From NCBI RefSeq assembly GCF_022539665.2, contig NC_081333.1, positions 11,096,971-11,160,970 on the forward strand: a stretch of DNA of 64,000 nucleotides, given 5' to 3'. Shown piece after piece: positions 44,146 to 55,089 of the stretch. A model generated the notes under the pieces. That model did no database searches, was not told where the DNA came from, and saw only the letters and a list, made by a program, of their open reading frames with translations. Numbering within the stretch: the first letter of the stretch is position 1; each line of letters starts with the position of its first letter. The translations under genes were made by a program, and so were the position numbers. The stretch comes from Daphnia carinata (Eukaryota > Arthropoda > Branchiopoda > Diplostraca > Daphniidae).

Positions 44146-44902
44146 TGTAGTGTGGGCCAAAAGAAAGAAAAACAAAACAAAGAGATGACGTGAAACGGAA
44201 TAAATAACAATGGCGTGAAGGGGAAGGGAGTAAGTAGGTGGGGCGCGGTGTCTCTCTTTGTGTGTTGTTTTAATTACAACGGTGGCCTTTTCCGTCGCGC
44301 TTATTCGCTGTTACGCCCAATTATTTTGCTGTCTTCTATATCTAGAGAAAGGAGAAAAAGAAAAATTGTGAAGAAAAACAAAAACAAAAGAAGTGTAAAA
44401 TTTCCTCCAAGTAGATTTTCTTTTTTCGTTCCAGAGGGGGAAAAAATATAGCTACGCATCTCAATGTATTTAGGCGGATGCGAGATTCGCGATCAAAGCA
44501 TCATCTATGTGCAAGTAGCATATTTTAAAAATCGTGTCGATCCGTTGTCACCGATGCCGTTCTTTTTAAAAAAATATGTATACATACTTGGGGCTAGAAT
44601 TCTTGGCTATTTGCCATCCTTACTTATTATATGATAGCGATGCTTGATTGTATCTTCCAGTGCCCGATATTTTTTCGTCTACTTCCTATTCTTCTTCCAC
44701 TTTGGATAATTGTATCCTTGTCTATTTTGCCTGTCTTTTTTTTTATTTTTTGCCATCTCTCGTTGATTATTTGATATAATATTTCGTTAAAATCATCAAC
44801 ATTGTTCCATTTGGTGCTGGGCTCTTTTTCCACCCGATACGTGTATCCATATCTACAGCTAATACAAGAAAACACTAAAATATATTTCACGTCCGGCCAT
44901 CT
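44146..44902. other. 3' flank of protein kinase D
   Basis: AT-rich sequence following the PKD stop codon, probably 3' UTR and terminator region. No gene or repeat is supported. Confidence 0.4.
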
Positions 44903-45359
44903 TTGGACTGCATCGTGCGTGGGAAATTCAACAAATGTTGCACTTACCTGCTGCCCATGAGCGTGATCGACCGTCGGCAAATTTCCTGGTTGTGTAATTC
45001 ACGGTGTTGTCCGAGAACCCAACAAGAACAAATAGAGGCCTTCAACGATCCAACAGTTGAGGGACAACAAGCTCAGATCAAGGTATATCGTAAAGTACTT
45101 TTACGAGCAACCGTGAGAACTTAACAATTTTTTTTAAATTAAAGGAAAATTCCATCAACTTACTACGGGATGAATTAGAAGCGTTCGTCGAAGAGCCTTA
45201 CCTTGTGATTGTACCGGTTACATGTGGAAATCGATAGCGCATCTGGAACTTAGAGTTGTGTTGACATGGTTCGTGATGGATGTGTTTTCGTGGCAATTCG
45301 TCTCCGTGGACGCCCATCGTTATTCATTTTCGATCTGCTGTAGAGAAAATTGTAAGGTA
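44903..45359 (+). pseudogene. Possible decayed fragment of a pickpocket-type channel
   Basis: Two open pieces, about 44903-45082 and 45145-45359, are separated by a 62-bp intron-like gap with GT and AG ends. The first contains CCTYLLPMSVIDRRQ and then CNSRCC, with spacing like the extracellular Cys-rich segment of the intact channel downstream (CFCVPYYYPVPARLPVCN). In the second piece the frame changes: the conserved-looking PCDCTGYMWKS is in a frame shifted relative to the upstream piece, and no splice rescues it. This suggests the C-terminal half of a degraded tandem copy, lying about 130 bp before the intact gene. Similarity is weak and limited to cysteine spacing, so it may also be unrelated sequence. 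Confidence 0.3.
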
Positions 45360-45490
45360 AGTGAATAATGAAACATTATGTTTGCAAACCTTCCCCTTTT
45401 TCGATATCTGGAGGTGTTCGACGATGCAAGTGTTCAACTATGCCGTGGTCGACTTACACGTAGTCGAGAAGTAGCTATCATCCAAAGAAG

Positions 45491-48293
45491 ATGACTAACA
45501 AGCGGGTACCAATCAAGAAGACGTATTCAGTTTTGAATCTATCAAAAGAGTTTGCAGCAAATACTTCGATGCATGGTCTGAAATTCATCGCCCAAGATGA
45601 AGCTTCACTACCAGAGAGGTGATTGTCATACACTGTCACGTGCAGTTTTCTTATAAATTACATATTTTTTAATCTATTTTACAAATAGGATTTTGTGGAT
45701 AGCACTTTTCCTAGTTGGTTTATTATTTGCCGTCATCTTTTCGTGGAATTTGTGGCAAAATTGGCAAGATTCACCTGTTCTCATCACCATTCAAACTGCT
45801 AACTATCCGGTAAAACCATTTACGAATGTGATAAAATACAGCGCATTTCTTCTAGTACTTTTTAAATTAACTTATCCTTTCAGATAAAGGAATATCCTTT
45901 TCCAACAGTCACTATCTGCAGTGTCAATAAGGTTTCAACTCGAGCTCTTGGATATTGGATGTCAGCAGACGAGTAATAGCCATTTACTTTGATACATGCT
46001 TAATTGTTGTCACACTTATAATTTTCCGGTGAATTTGGTAGGGCAAAGAATTTCAAACTGGATGATATTCGACGAATTTTGGAAATCATGTCAACTAATC
46101 GAGTGGAACACGAAGAAGAGATCGCACGGCTTAGCCAACTTTTGCTGCAAGCCAATATAAGTAGTAATAAAGGTTACGAAAATCTCATGGACCGTGTAAG
46201 TATCTATGCACAATGGCATCATAAGACCACAGAATAATAATACTCGTTGTAAATTTTATTACAGCTATCGCCAAACTGTTCAGACATGGTAATCTACTGC
46301 TCGTGGGAAGGCAAAGAAGAAGACTGCGCCTATCTGTTTGACTCCGAAGCAACCGATGATGGATTTTGTTGTTCTTTTAACTCGATCGTCATCGGACGCG
46401 ATGCAAATTCAATGACTAACAAAAAGTTATTTTTACTTCATATGTGGTGAGGCATCTTTTCTTTATAATGATGCCGTCTATTGATTTAGGTTGAGACACG
46501 CTCGTACCAGTGGAGTTTACGCTGGACTTACCGTTCTATTAAACGCAGAAATTGAAGACTATAACGTTACGTCTTCTTCAATAAGTGGCTTTAAAGTATA
46601 GAGCAGCATTCTGTTTTGGAAAAATAGGGTGTGTTAAAATTCTTGGTTTAAGGTTTCCATCCAAGATCCAAAGGATTTTGCGCGTACTGGACGGATCGGA
46701 TTCCTTGCAAGCCCAGGGTTCCAAATCGATGCGGCTGTTAATGGTCAGACTCAGATAGGAGATGACCAATTAAGGACCATAGATCTAAAGAAAAGATTGT
46801 GTACTACCAAACAAGAAATTACGCTTCAGTACTTCGAAGATTATACAGGTTGGCATCATAAATTTTTTTGAATATCTCAAGTATTATCCTGAAGTATACT
46901 GTCCCCGAGTAGTAGCGGGGGCACTCTTCGGAAGAGCTTGAGTTCTGCATGCTCCATAGATGGCGTTGTTCGAACGCCAGTACGCTCTGGTATTTGGCAG
47001 AATACATTCACTCACCACAACGTTTTAGCAGAGTACTCTGGTGGGGTCAAATTGCGAAACGTACTGGCGATTTTGTAACGCCATCTCTGTAGCTTAACAC
47101 GTGTACTCAAGTTGTTTTGCAGGCATTACTACTCCTGATATACTTCACGGTATTATTAATATGAGTATTTTGCTTCAGGACCATATTGCCAGCTCGATTG
47201 CCTTACAACCCACTTTATGGCCAATTGTTTTTGCGTCCCATACTATTATCCAGGTAAAGGAAGGATGTTTGGTAGTGGGGGGAAACCATTTTTGTTTATT
47301 TCTAACTCAATGGCTTTTGTTGACTTTATGCAGTGCCCGCCCGACTGCCAGTCTGTAATTTATTGTCTTATCCCTGTTTAGAGAAAGCGAATGGTAAATA
47401 TTTCTTGGCAGCAAACTGACACCATTTAGGGTTCGGTTCACAATTATGTATAACAAATATCCTTTTTCCGTGCAAAATATAGAACTTGTGCTGCAAAACT
47501 CAAGTTTGTGCGACTGTCCTGATGAATGCACCACCGTCTGGTATAGGAATGAGATCTCTAGTGGAACCTTTCCAAATTCAGTCTGGCAATATCCGAACAG
47601 TGTCATTAAACGACCGGAATTCAAACGCCTAAGCACGAATTCCCTCGATGCTTACGCCAAGTACTCAAACTTTTTTCGACGCCGTTCGGTATTTCTATTA
47701 ATATTGTTGACCCATCAAACGCAGAAAGAATTTCGTCAAATTAAACGTCTACCTCAAGTCTGATTCTGGATTGTGCTATATCATGACTGAACGAACTACG
47801 TGGACGGATTTTATTTGTAATTTTGTCCATTTTGACCTTAACATTTCAATCAGTTAAAAACAATTGGTTTTTACTGGTGTTATCTTTCTAGCCGCTGCTG
47901 GTGGGCTGCTTGGTTTAGGCTTCGGGTTCAGCATTTTAAGTGCGGCGGAACTATTCTATTTCTTTCTGGTTCGTTGGTGCTATCATTGGTACCATGAAAA
48001 AAAGCAGCAACAAATGGTTATCCAGATTCGGCCACCCTATCCGTTGATGCCTGGTCGTCGTCTAATAGAAAGTACGGCAAGATTGCAATTACGAAGAAAA
48101 TCTAACAGGGTAAATATTTCTTATACTAATTTAGCCCTGTGTACTGTGTATTGGGAATAGTTTGTTTTCAATCAAGACCAGTATTGCTGACAGACTTCCT
48201 CCGACTTACAAGGAGTGGAATCGTCGTAATCACACCGAAAGCTGGGACTGTCTTGGTCAGCCAAATTTAATCCGATCGTGGGTTGATTATTAG
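45491..48293 (+). CDS. Pickpocket-type DEG/ENaC sodium channel subunit
   Basis: Trimeric amiloride-type cation channel subunit of the plasma membrane, in arthropods used for mechanosensation, chemosensation or fluid balance. Thirteen exons: 45491-45618, 45689-45809, 45884-45972, 46042-46195, 46265-46446, 46490-46595, 46653-46848, 47179-47253, 47334-47393, 47483-47660, 47725-47816, 47892-48109, 48177-48293; 1716 nt, 571 residues. N-terminal SMHGLKFI precedes TM1 (ILWIALFLVGLLFAVIFSW), then YPFPTVTICSVNK. The Cys-rich loop runs from YFEDYTGPYCQLDC through CVPYYYPV and CDCPDECTTVWY. KKNFVKLNVYL leads to TM2 with the pore motif GGLLGLGFGFSILSAAELFY. Several exons look frameshifted unless donors at 47661 and 47817 and the acceptor before 47483 are used; with them every phase closes. 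The shortest intron is 43 bp. Subfamily is not assigned. Confidence 0.88.
46956..47088. repeat. Short inverted-repeat (MITE-like) insertion in a channel intron
   Basis: Inside the 330-bp intron between channel exons 7 and 8, two inverted pairs are nested: AGATGGCGTT at 46958-46967 with its complement at 47077-47086, and CGCCAGTACG at 46975-46984 with its complement at 47060-47069. This intron is about five times longer than its neighbours, so the excess may be a small transposon remnant. Confidence 0.5.
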
Positions 48294-51200
48294 GACGTCA
48301 AATATCTCAACTATCCCACTGAGCTTAAGGTAGTCACACAGTTTCGCATGTCGGATGACGTTTCAATCAACCGAAAAAAGCACTCACTGCAGGTACCCCT
48401 AAAATCCTATTCCTTTATTAGAAAATTAGCCTAGCATGTTTCTACTGTTATGTCGTTAACTATATCTTGAAAGAACTTATTTTTATCTTTCTGGGCTACA
48501 TTTGTTTACATGTGACTTGAAACTCGATTGCGTGTTTGCATACCACAGTTTCTCTTTCGAGTAAGGGGGAAAACGAGAAATCATATCGCTCCATAGAGAT
48601 AACTCAATTGCTATTTGGGCACAATGAAAACCAACATTGTTGCTAACTCTACAATAAATTCAAACAAGACTGCATGGAAAATAAGTTTGCAAAAAAAGGA
48701 TTTTTATTTGCATTTAAGGAATTTTTATGGAATTTTGAAAACAGGTTATCGTGAAAAACAAAATAATCTGGAAGTTGTTAACGGGAAAAAGGAATTTTGA
48801 TGACAGTGACTTGCTTGTCATTCTTATCTTTTATCTCGTAACTCATCACGAAAATTCAATATTCTAATGCATTCGGTCACATAGTGAGATCAATATTGCT
48901 CAGCACGTAGCGTCTCGGGGTATCGTTGAATATCAAATGGATTAGCACAAATTTGAAAATCAAATAGCCCGAATGGTTCGTTGTAAGAAAGCGAGTTAAA
49001 GGGTACTGCAACCTCACTCATGACCATTTTTAGAGCATTACAAAATAATGAATGTGACTAATCGGTAAAACTGTAACAAGACGGAACCAAGCTGGCCATG
49101 CCAAAGGTTCTGAATTGATTTACACCATTCTACACTATCGCGCCGTTTTCGATCTCCGGCGCAGTTTCACAGCTGATTGCTGAAAGAATGGCTTCAAAAT
49201 TGCCATCTTGGAACTTCGGAACTCCTTAAATGCCAAGTGAATTTAACCTTAAGGCAGGCATCTTTTGATTGGTGGTTGTTCATTCGTAAATCATTGATGT
49301 TCCCGTCTTTTTTCGTTTATTAAATCAGATACTACACAATAAAGTGCAAATGCAAAAAAACAAAAAACAACAAGACTGTCACATAATTACAAATCATATC
49401 CATGGCAATGTTAACCAAAATATGCTGTAAGAATTGTACAATAATAACGAAGAAAAACATCCAGCACAACAGGTAACGGTCCGTTCGTGCAATAGTAATG
49501 GTAACTCTAAGGGTTTGTGTTTGGTGGGTGATTAGAGACTCGTGCAGTCTGCTATAAACTTTCTTTAAAAATAAGGCGGAACAGTTTTACCGTCTAAGCT
49601 TTTGAGCTGAATTTATTTTTCATTTATAATCAAGTTTTTATCATTGATGTAGTTGCCCTTTTATTATCTTGGCAAAACTGAAAAGTCTTTCTGTGGGCTC
49701 ACATTTGACCTTTGCAAGGTCTTGATTTGGGGGAAGGCTATAACCTATGGCAATCCGTTTTACCCAAAAAAAAAAAAAAATTTTGGCCTTTTTTTTCTTT
49801 TTTACAGCTATGGCCATCTAGCGGCAGATTCCTGTTTAATTTTCTCATTCATTCCTTCAGACATGGATTGTATATTAATATTTTAAGATTTAAATCCTTT
49901 TATAGATTGTCACATCAGTGAGCAAGGTTCAGTTTAGGGATTGAGAGCCCTCAGCGACTATAACACCTAGCCCATATTCAAATTGTAGCACTTGATTGCT
50001 GCCACTGATTCTTCAAAATGCCTATCTTGTATGGAATGCTTGACAGCCAAATGGTACTCTGACGTCACATAAATATCAATTGTTTACTTTATTTACATTT
50101 ATTAAAAATTTTTGAAGGAATGATTTAAACAAATGCCAAAGGTGAGACATGCTGGAAAAGCTTGATATGAATGTGTAGACGTAGTTTTGGAATTCAGAGG
50201 TGCAGCTGGCTGTTGGGTAAAACTTCATTTAAATTTTGTTTCAATTCAATATGTTTTAGTTACTATTTGTGTGATTACGCAAAGGATTGCGCCATCTAGG
50301 CAATGTGGATATTCTGCCATGTACATGATAAACCGAGGATTCTTCGTCAACATGCAAGATGTGACTCACTGGTAATGCTTTTCTGCTGAGTTTGTTTAGT
50401 TTTCTAGTTTTAATCGTCAATGTTGTATTAGTAAACTACTGTTGGCGGAAAAGCTGATACATTGGGAAAACGGTTATGGCAAGTGCGATGAATAAATCAC
50501 CATAGGTCAGTTGTCTTGCCTTCACAATTGCAACGAAGATGAATCATGGAGTCAAAAACATTAAAAGGTGGTACTATTTTAAATTTTTTAATTGTTTTAA
50601 TTGGTGTATCGCTAAGTGCTGATACATGTGTAGAACATGCTGGAATTCATGTCATCCTGGAGAGGACTAAAAAAAACGAGCTTTATCCACGAAGCAGTTC
50701 ATTAATCATGTCCCAAACGATTGTCTGCGTCAGCCAGCAATCTTTCAATGGCTAACAAGCATTTAATAATTTTGAAAATCGCGGTTTGCACTCCCTAAGG
50801 CGACATTCCTTAATCCTCACTTGTCAATAGATTTGAGTGCAACCATTTCTATTCTGAACTGTCGCCTACGAAATTCTTTTTCCATAAAATCAGGTGATAT
50901 GATGTTATAATGGAAATTGTTGTCAAGACTGCCGATACCAGGTACATTGTTTATCTTAACGTTTAGTGATCAAAACAACCAACTTTGTAACCTATCTGTT
51001 TTTTATGGTGCATGGAACGTCCAACCGGAAAGCCCATAGAAGATCTCTGTGTCCAACACGAAGGGTTCTTCCAAACTTTCGTATTCAAGTTTTGGCTATG
51101 GTAATCATTTGCAACTGCATAGCCTTTTAGAAGCTCCTGCCAGGAATCTACAGGAATATGGCAGATGATGAATTTACGTACCATGTAAGCGATATCAATA

Positions 51201-51350
51201 AGAACGTCTTATGCTTATCTATGTTTTATTTTCTTAATTTAGATTAATAGCAATAGTGAACCTGCGAAGGTTTCTGGTTGGGATGTGATAACGAAAAGTT
51301 ATAATAATTTGAAGTACGGAATTGAATTTCCCTCCATCAGTCGCCTGTGT
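48294..51350. other. Repeat-rich intergenic stretch after the channel gene
   Basis: About 3 kb without a supported gene. It contains one copy of a dispersed repeat (49747-49847) and open pieces of unknown origin, for example plus 50546-50755, whose first 25 residues look like a secretion signal, and minus 50963-51184. Neither has recognisable homology. The rest is AT-rich with nothing recognised. Confidence 0.35.
49747..49847 (+). repeat. Dispersed repeat, copy 1
   Basis: About 100 bp beginning ATGGCAATCCGTTTTACCCA, continuing through an A tract, TTGGCCTTTTTTTC and a CATCTA-containing segment, matches 54784-54887 in the same orientation with small differences in the A-rich part. Confidence 0.7.
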
Positions 51351-51806
51351 ATTCCCGCGTATTACGGTATTAATTATTTAAAAATTGAAGTGCATATCTG
51401 GGCTCCCTTCCTTTCCGTAGCCCCGTTTCCCCTTGACTCGTAATAAGCCCGTAGGGGGTCATGCCCCTACTGTACGGTATATATAAAAACAACATATACC
51501 GAGGTTTGGAGGGCTCTGGCCGGAAAGGGGACGTGGGGGTCCGCTTAGTCCGATGATGTGTTCACGGAGGGCGACGTGGCTACACACAAATCCGAACTAA
51601 AGGTTAATCGCTCCAGTAAAAATGTTCCATATCTTCGGCTCTTCTTCCGGCTTCTCTTAGCCAATCACCGGGTAATCTCCCCGGTGGGTCAACAAGGCAG
51701 TGTCTCCCCCTGCCTGGGTTGACGGCAACTTTTGAAAGGGCTATTGTGCCTTTTTAAAGTTGCAAAATCATTTATATGTGCAGAGTAATGTCAATACAAT
51801 TTATTT
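51351..51806 (+). repeat. Left arm of inverted-repeat element 1
   Basis: Inverted partner of 52660-53116. The inner border falls in a T-rich stretch near 51806, the outer border near the ATTCCCG at 51351. Confidence 0.75.
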
Positions 51807-51970
51807 TTTTTAAACAAAAAAAGCAAATCTTGTGTTTTCAACTTTATTCTTACTGTGCGCTGTTTTTTCCTTGCTTTTTTTTTTCCACACATGTAGCCAT
51901 AATGTATGTATTATCCTGGTTATTGATACATACCTGAGAGCCTTATTTGTTTTGATTGCGCTTTCAATTT

Positions 51971-52041
51971 TGACTTATTGGGAATCGAACCCTGGATATT
52001 CGGCATACCGCGCCAATGCTCTACCAATGAGCCATGAATCC
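51971..52041 (-). tRNA. tRNA-like sequence 1 (degenerate)
   Basis: Minus-strand sequence with a good D arm (GGCTCATTGGTAGAGC), a 5-bp anticodon stem TTGGC/GCCGA closing a 7-base loop, and a GGTTCGATTCC B box. The acceptor stem pairs at most positions, but the T stem has only three pairs and base 33 is C instead of T, so it is probably a pseudo-tRNA. Confidence 0.4.
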
Positions 52042-52168
52042 ATGAAAGCCGGCGCTATGAAAGTTGGCTTTTTTCTTGTCACTTACGGACTTACATTTAC
52101 ACTTAGAATAAAATTGCAATGTAATGCTGCAATATATTTTTCTATAATTATTCTGCTTCAATTTTTAT

Positions 52169-52239
52169 ACATCAACTGAGGTTTGAACCCAGGGTAACAA
52201 ATATCGCAGCTAAACGCTCTACCACAGAGCTATAGCCCT
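52169..52239 (-). tRNA. tRNA-like sequence 2 (degenerate)
   Basis: Minus-strand sequence with a canonical D arm TAGCTCTGTGGTAGAGC and a fully paired T arm CTGGG-TTCAAAC-CTCAG. The anticodon stem and acceptor stem do not pair convincingly, so function as a tRNA is unlikely. Confidence 0.35.
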
Positions 52240-52336
52240 TATGAAACAAATAGACAGATAAACATATAGTTGTGAAAGACTGCATAAGCATCATTGACGA
52301 TAACATTTGATATGCGATAATAAAACATTTAGATAT

Positions 52337-52406
52337 ATCTCGTGGCTCAACGCTAGAGCATCGGCGTTGCACGCTGAATGTCAGGGGATCGGTTCCCATA
52401 CGAGTA
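52337..52406 (+). tRNA. tRNA-like sequence 3 (Ala-UGC-like)
   Basis: Plus-strand sequence with acceptor pairs CTCGT/ACGAG, a D arm GGCTCAACGCTAGAGC, and a perfect anticodon stem TCGGC/GCTGA with loop GTTGCAC, which would place the anticodon TGC (Ala). The T loop is ATCGGTT, not the usual TTCGATT, and one T-stem pair fails. Likely degenerate, but the best folded of the three. Confidence 0.4.
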
Positions 52407-52659
52407 AAATAAAATACAAAATTACTTCAAAAAATATCCAGGTATTACGCGTTGTTCCTTGAATCTAAGTTGAAGAATTCAAATAATGTAATAAATAATA
52501 ACTGAATACTTACAGATAAACGATAAACCAATGGAAACAATGCTTACCATCAAAGGTGCAAAAACAATAACAAATAAAGCAAACAAAATTAAAAAAAAGT
52601 TGATAAATGTAATGTGTGAACACAGAAAATGAAGGAAACAAATTTTGCAAAAAAAAAAA

Positions 52660-53116
52660 AAAAAAAAAATTTATTGACAATTCTCTGCACATTTCAATTA
52701 TTTTTGCAACTTTAAAAAGGCACAATAGCCCTTTCAAAAGTTGCCGTCAACCCAGGCAGGGGGAGACACTGCCTTGTTGACCCACCGGGGAGATTACCCG
52801 GTGATTGGCTAAGAGAAGCCGGAAGAAGAGCTGAAGATTTGGAACATTTTTACAGGAGCGATTAACCTTTAGTTCGGATTTGTGGGTAGCCACGTCGCCC
52901 TCCGTGAACACATCATCGGACTAAGCGGCACCCCACGTCCCCTTTCCGGCCAGAGCCCTCCAAACCTCGGTATATGTTATTTTTATATATACCGTACAGT
53001 AGGGGCATGACCCCCCTACGGGCTTATTACGAGTCAAGGGGAAACGGGGCTACGGAAAGGAAGGGAGCCCAGATATGCACTTCAATTTTTTGAATATAAA
53101 ATACCGTCTCGGGAAT
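52660..53116 (-). repeat. Right arm of inverted-repeat element 1
   Basis: Inverted partner of 51351-51806. A 20+ base A tract lies at its inner edge near 52648-52670. Confidence 0.75.
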
Positions 53117-53539
53117 CCGAATGAAGTATAGAAATATCATGTCATCCATCCAAGCATTACAATTTATTCAGTGTCATGCCCCAACCAAGAATTTTTTCAG
53201 ATCCAATGTTACTATTAACCTACACTGAGAAAAGAAAAACAAAACACCATTAAGCATCTCAATTGTTGCTCATGTGACTTACATGACTCATAGATTCAAC
53301 TTCTGACAGAAGCTTGGGAAAGGCCATACAAACTGTAGATGAAAATCATTGTATAAAGGCTCATGAATGATAAAATAGCAGCCCTAGAATGTTGGATTGT
53401 TGATAGTTGTGTTCCCAGTATGCTGAAAATCCTTTCCTATTGGATAATTTTTTTTTTGTAGATTAGACATGGTTGGCAAAAAGGAGGAGAAAAGCTTCAT
53501 CATAAATTCAAAAATTTTTCAAGAAAATTCCTTTCATAC
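53117..53539. other. 3' flank of the coiled-coil gene
   Basis: AT-rich sequence between inverted-repeat element 1 and the stop codon of the minus-strand coiled-coil gene. It is probably part of that gene's 3' UTR; nothing else is recognised. Confidence 0.35.
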
Positions 53540-54597
53540 CTAAAGAGTCCATGTATGATGTTCATCACTGCAATGCCAGTGAAGTGAAACATTTTTAGGG
53601 CCATTTAAGTACCCAGCTTCACCAACACTCTGAGCATAAAGGACAGGTTGTTCTTTAGCAAGGGAAGCAGAATTATTTGAGGCTTCTAGCTGTGACAGAA
53701 CTATAAAGGATTGCTGTTATACAGGATTCATTCACACAAGATGGTACTTCTCATTAGACAATGTGCATACTCATCTCTCACAATTACTTTACCTCATACC
53801 TTAATGGTAAATCCACTCTGTGTTTTTTCAACTGTAGGCTGACTCTTCCATCTTGTAACACTTCCAGACTTGACTTGATCCCCTGCTAAAATTCTGTGAA
53901 TGCAAAATAAGAGCATTAAAAATACTTTTTCGATAGACAAAAAACCGAAAAGTACCTAATCAATGTTTTATGTTGAACTCGTGCCATATCTCGGTTTCCG
54001 TACCAAACCCATTTTTGGCCCAAATACGGTCCCACAATTGTTCAATTCCTTCGCTGCATGGACTTATTACTAATGATTCTTTTAGTGCAGCACTAACAGA
54101 ATTTAAATTTAACACACTGTCAGGTGGTAGACTGAATGACTAAACAATAAATAATTGTTTGTTAAAATTCTATACTTATTTTGAATTCTTATTTGAAAAG
54201 TTTAGGTACCTGACTGTGTTCGCCTAATGCCAACTCATCCTCACGTTCAGTTAGGGAAGAGTTTTGAAAAACCTCCTTCACTGTTTGGAAACTGTTCCGT
54301 TCCAATTTGTTATTTTCCCCTAGCTGAGCTTGTAGACTCAAAATTTGAGCTACAAAACACAAATGAATAAAAGCAAATAAATAGAATCATTACGTATTAG
54401 GCCTTACCATCCTTAGCTTTGCTGTTATCTAATATTTTGTGTTGTTCCAATAATTGGGCCTGCAGCTTCATAATTTGATCTAATAAACAATAATTAATAA
54501 TTGAAAACCAATATAATAATGTTGATACTTACCATCCTTTTCTTGTATTATCTTATCCATTTTTCAATTGTTCCTCCAGCCACGCGTTATTCTCCAT
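53540..54597 (-). CDS. Small coiled-coil protein, unknown family, two apparent frame breaks
   Basis: I do not recognise this gene. Six exons with clean splice sites on the minus strand: 54597-54533, 54479-54408, 54349-54210, 54139-53956, 53893-53800, 53689-53540. The N-terminal exons give a coiled coil (MDKIIQEKDDQIMKLQAQLL, then AQILSLQAQLGENNKLE); later exons give SFSLPPDSVLNLNSVSAALK, WVWYGNRDMARVQHKTLIRI and SGSVTRWKSQPTVEKTQSGF, ending HTWTL. As written, two frame changes are needed, one at the AAAAATGG near 54558-54565 in exon 1 and one at another AAAAATGG near 54014-54022 in exon 4. One base removed from the first A5 run and one added to the second would make a single frame. The gene may start at 54560 (MDKII) instead, removing the first problem. 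It is flanked by repeats; it may be a transposon-borne gene or a young pseudogene. Confidence 0.5.
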
Positions 54598-54783
54598 CCA
54601 CGCTACTAAACTAACTGCGAATGGCATCCAATGGACTGAAATTGCATACGCCAGTAATAACGAGTCTGAGCGGTAGATGGCAACGTGTCGGAAAAAAAGA
54701 AAAAAGTGTGATTTTTTTTTTTTTGGCGAAATTTTTTTTTTTTGTGTAAAACGGATTGCCATATGCGGGTTTCATATTTGTTT

Positions 54784-54887
54784 ATGGCAATCCGTTTTAC
54801 CCAAAATAAAAATAAAAAATATTGGCCTTTTTTTCTGTTTTACTGCTATCGTCATCTACCGGTCACGTTTCTAGTTAATTCTCTACA
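54784..54887 (+). repeat. Dispersed repeat, copy 2
   Basis: Matches 49747-49847. Here the first 17 bases also have an inverted copy immediately upstream (54746-54762), so the two form a hairpin across an ATATG-containing spacer. Confidence 0.7.
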
Positions 54888-54905
54888 TACACTGACCGAA
54901 ATTAA

Positions 54906-54953
54906 TTTTAAGCCCGACTAAATAAGGCCGACTTTTCTCGGTCGGGCTTAAAA
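54906..54953. repeat. Perfect 13-bp inverted repeat (hairpin)
   Basis: TTTTAAGCCCGAC at 54906-54918 is complementary to GTCGGGCTTAAAA at 54941-54953 with a 22-base loop. It lies between the dispersed repeat and inverted-repeat element 2. Confidence 0.8.
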
Positions 54954-55089
54954 ATTTTTTCAGGTTCACAATACTGTCTTTAACCACTACGTATTTCCTT
55001 TTAAATCTTTACTATCGATTTTTACTCAAATTTGTGATAATAACAAGTTGATTGTTCAATAGCAAACAACAAGAAAGGTCAGCTTAAAA

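Larger units (their letters stand above)
51351..53116. mobile_element. Inverted-repeat element with about 450-bp arms and tRNA-like loop
   Basis: The left arm (about 51351-51806) and right arm (about 52660-53116) are inverted copies with high identity over most of their length; for example GTAGCCCCGTTTCCCCTTG in the left arm recurs as its near complement in the right. The arms seem to extend outward to ATTCCCG / CGGGAAT with small indels. The 850-bp loop has no transposase-like open frame but carries three tRNA-like sequences. No convincing target-site duplication was found, so exact ends are uncertain. It is best read as a non-autonomous foldback or TIR element. Confidence 0.75.

Noticed and set aside
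47391-47830. Apparent frameshifts and stops in the pickpocket channel suggesting a pseudogene
   Set aside because: Using the acceptor before 47483 and donors at 47661 and 47817 gives introns of 89, 64 and 75 bp, restores every phase and joins the conserved Cys motifs and pore segment.
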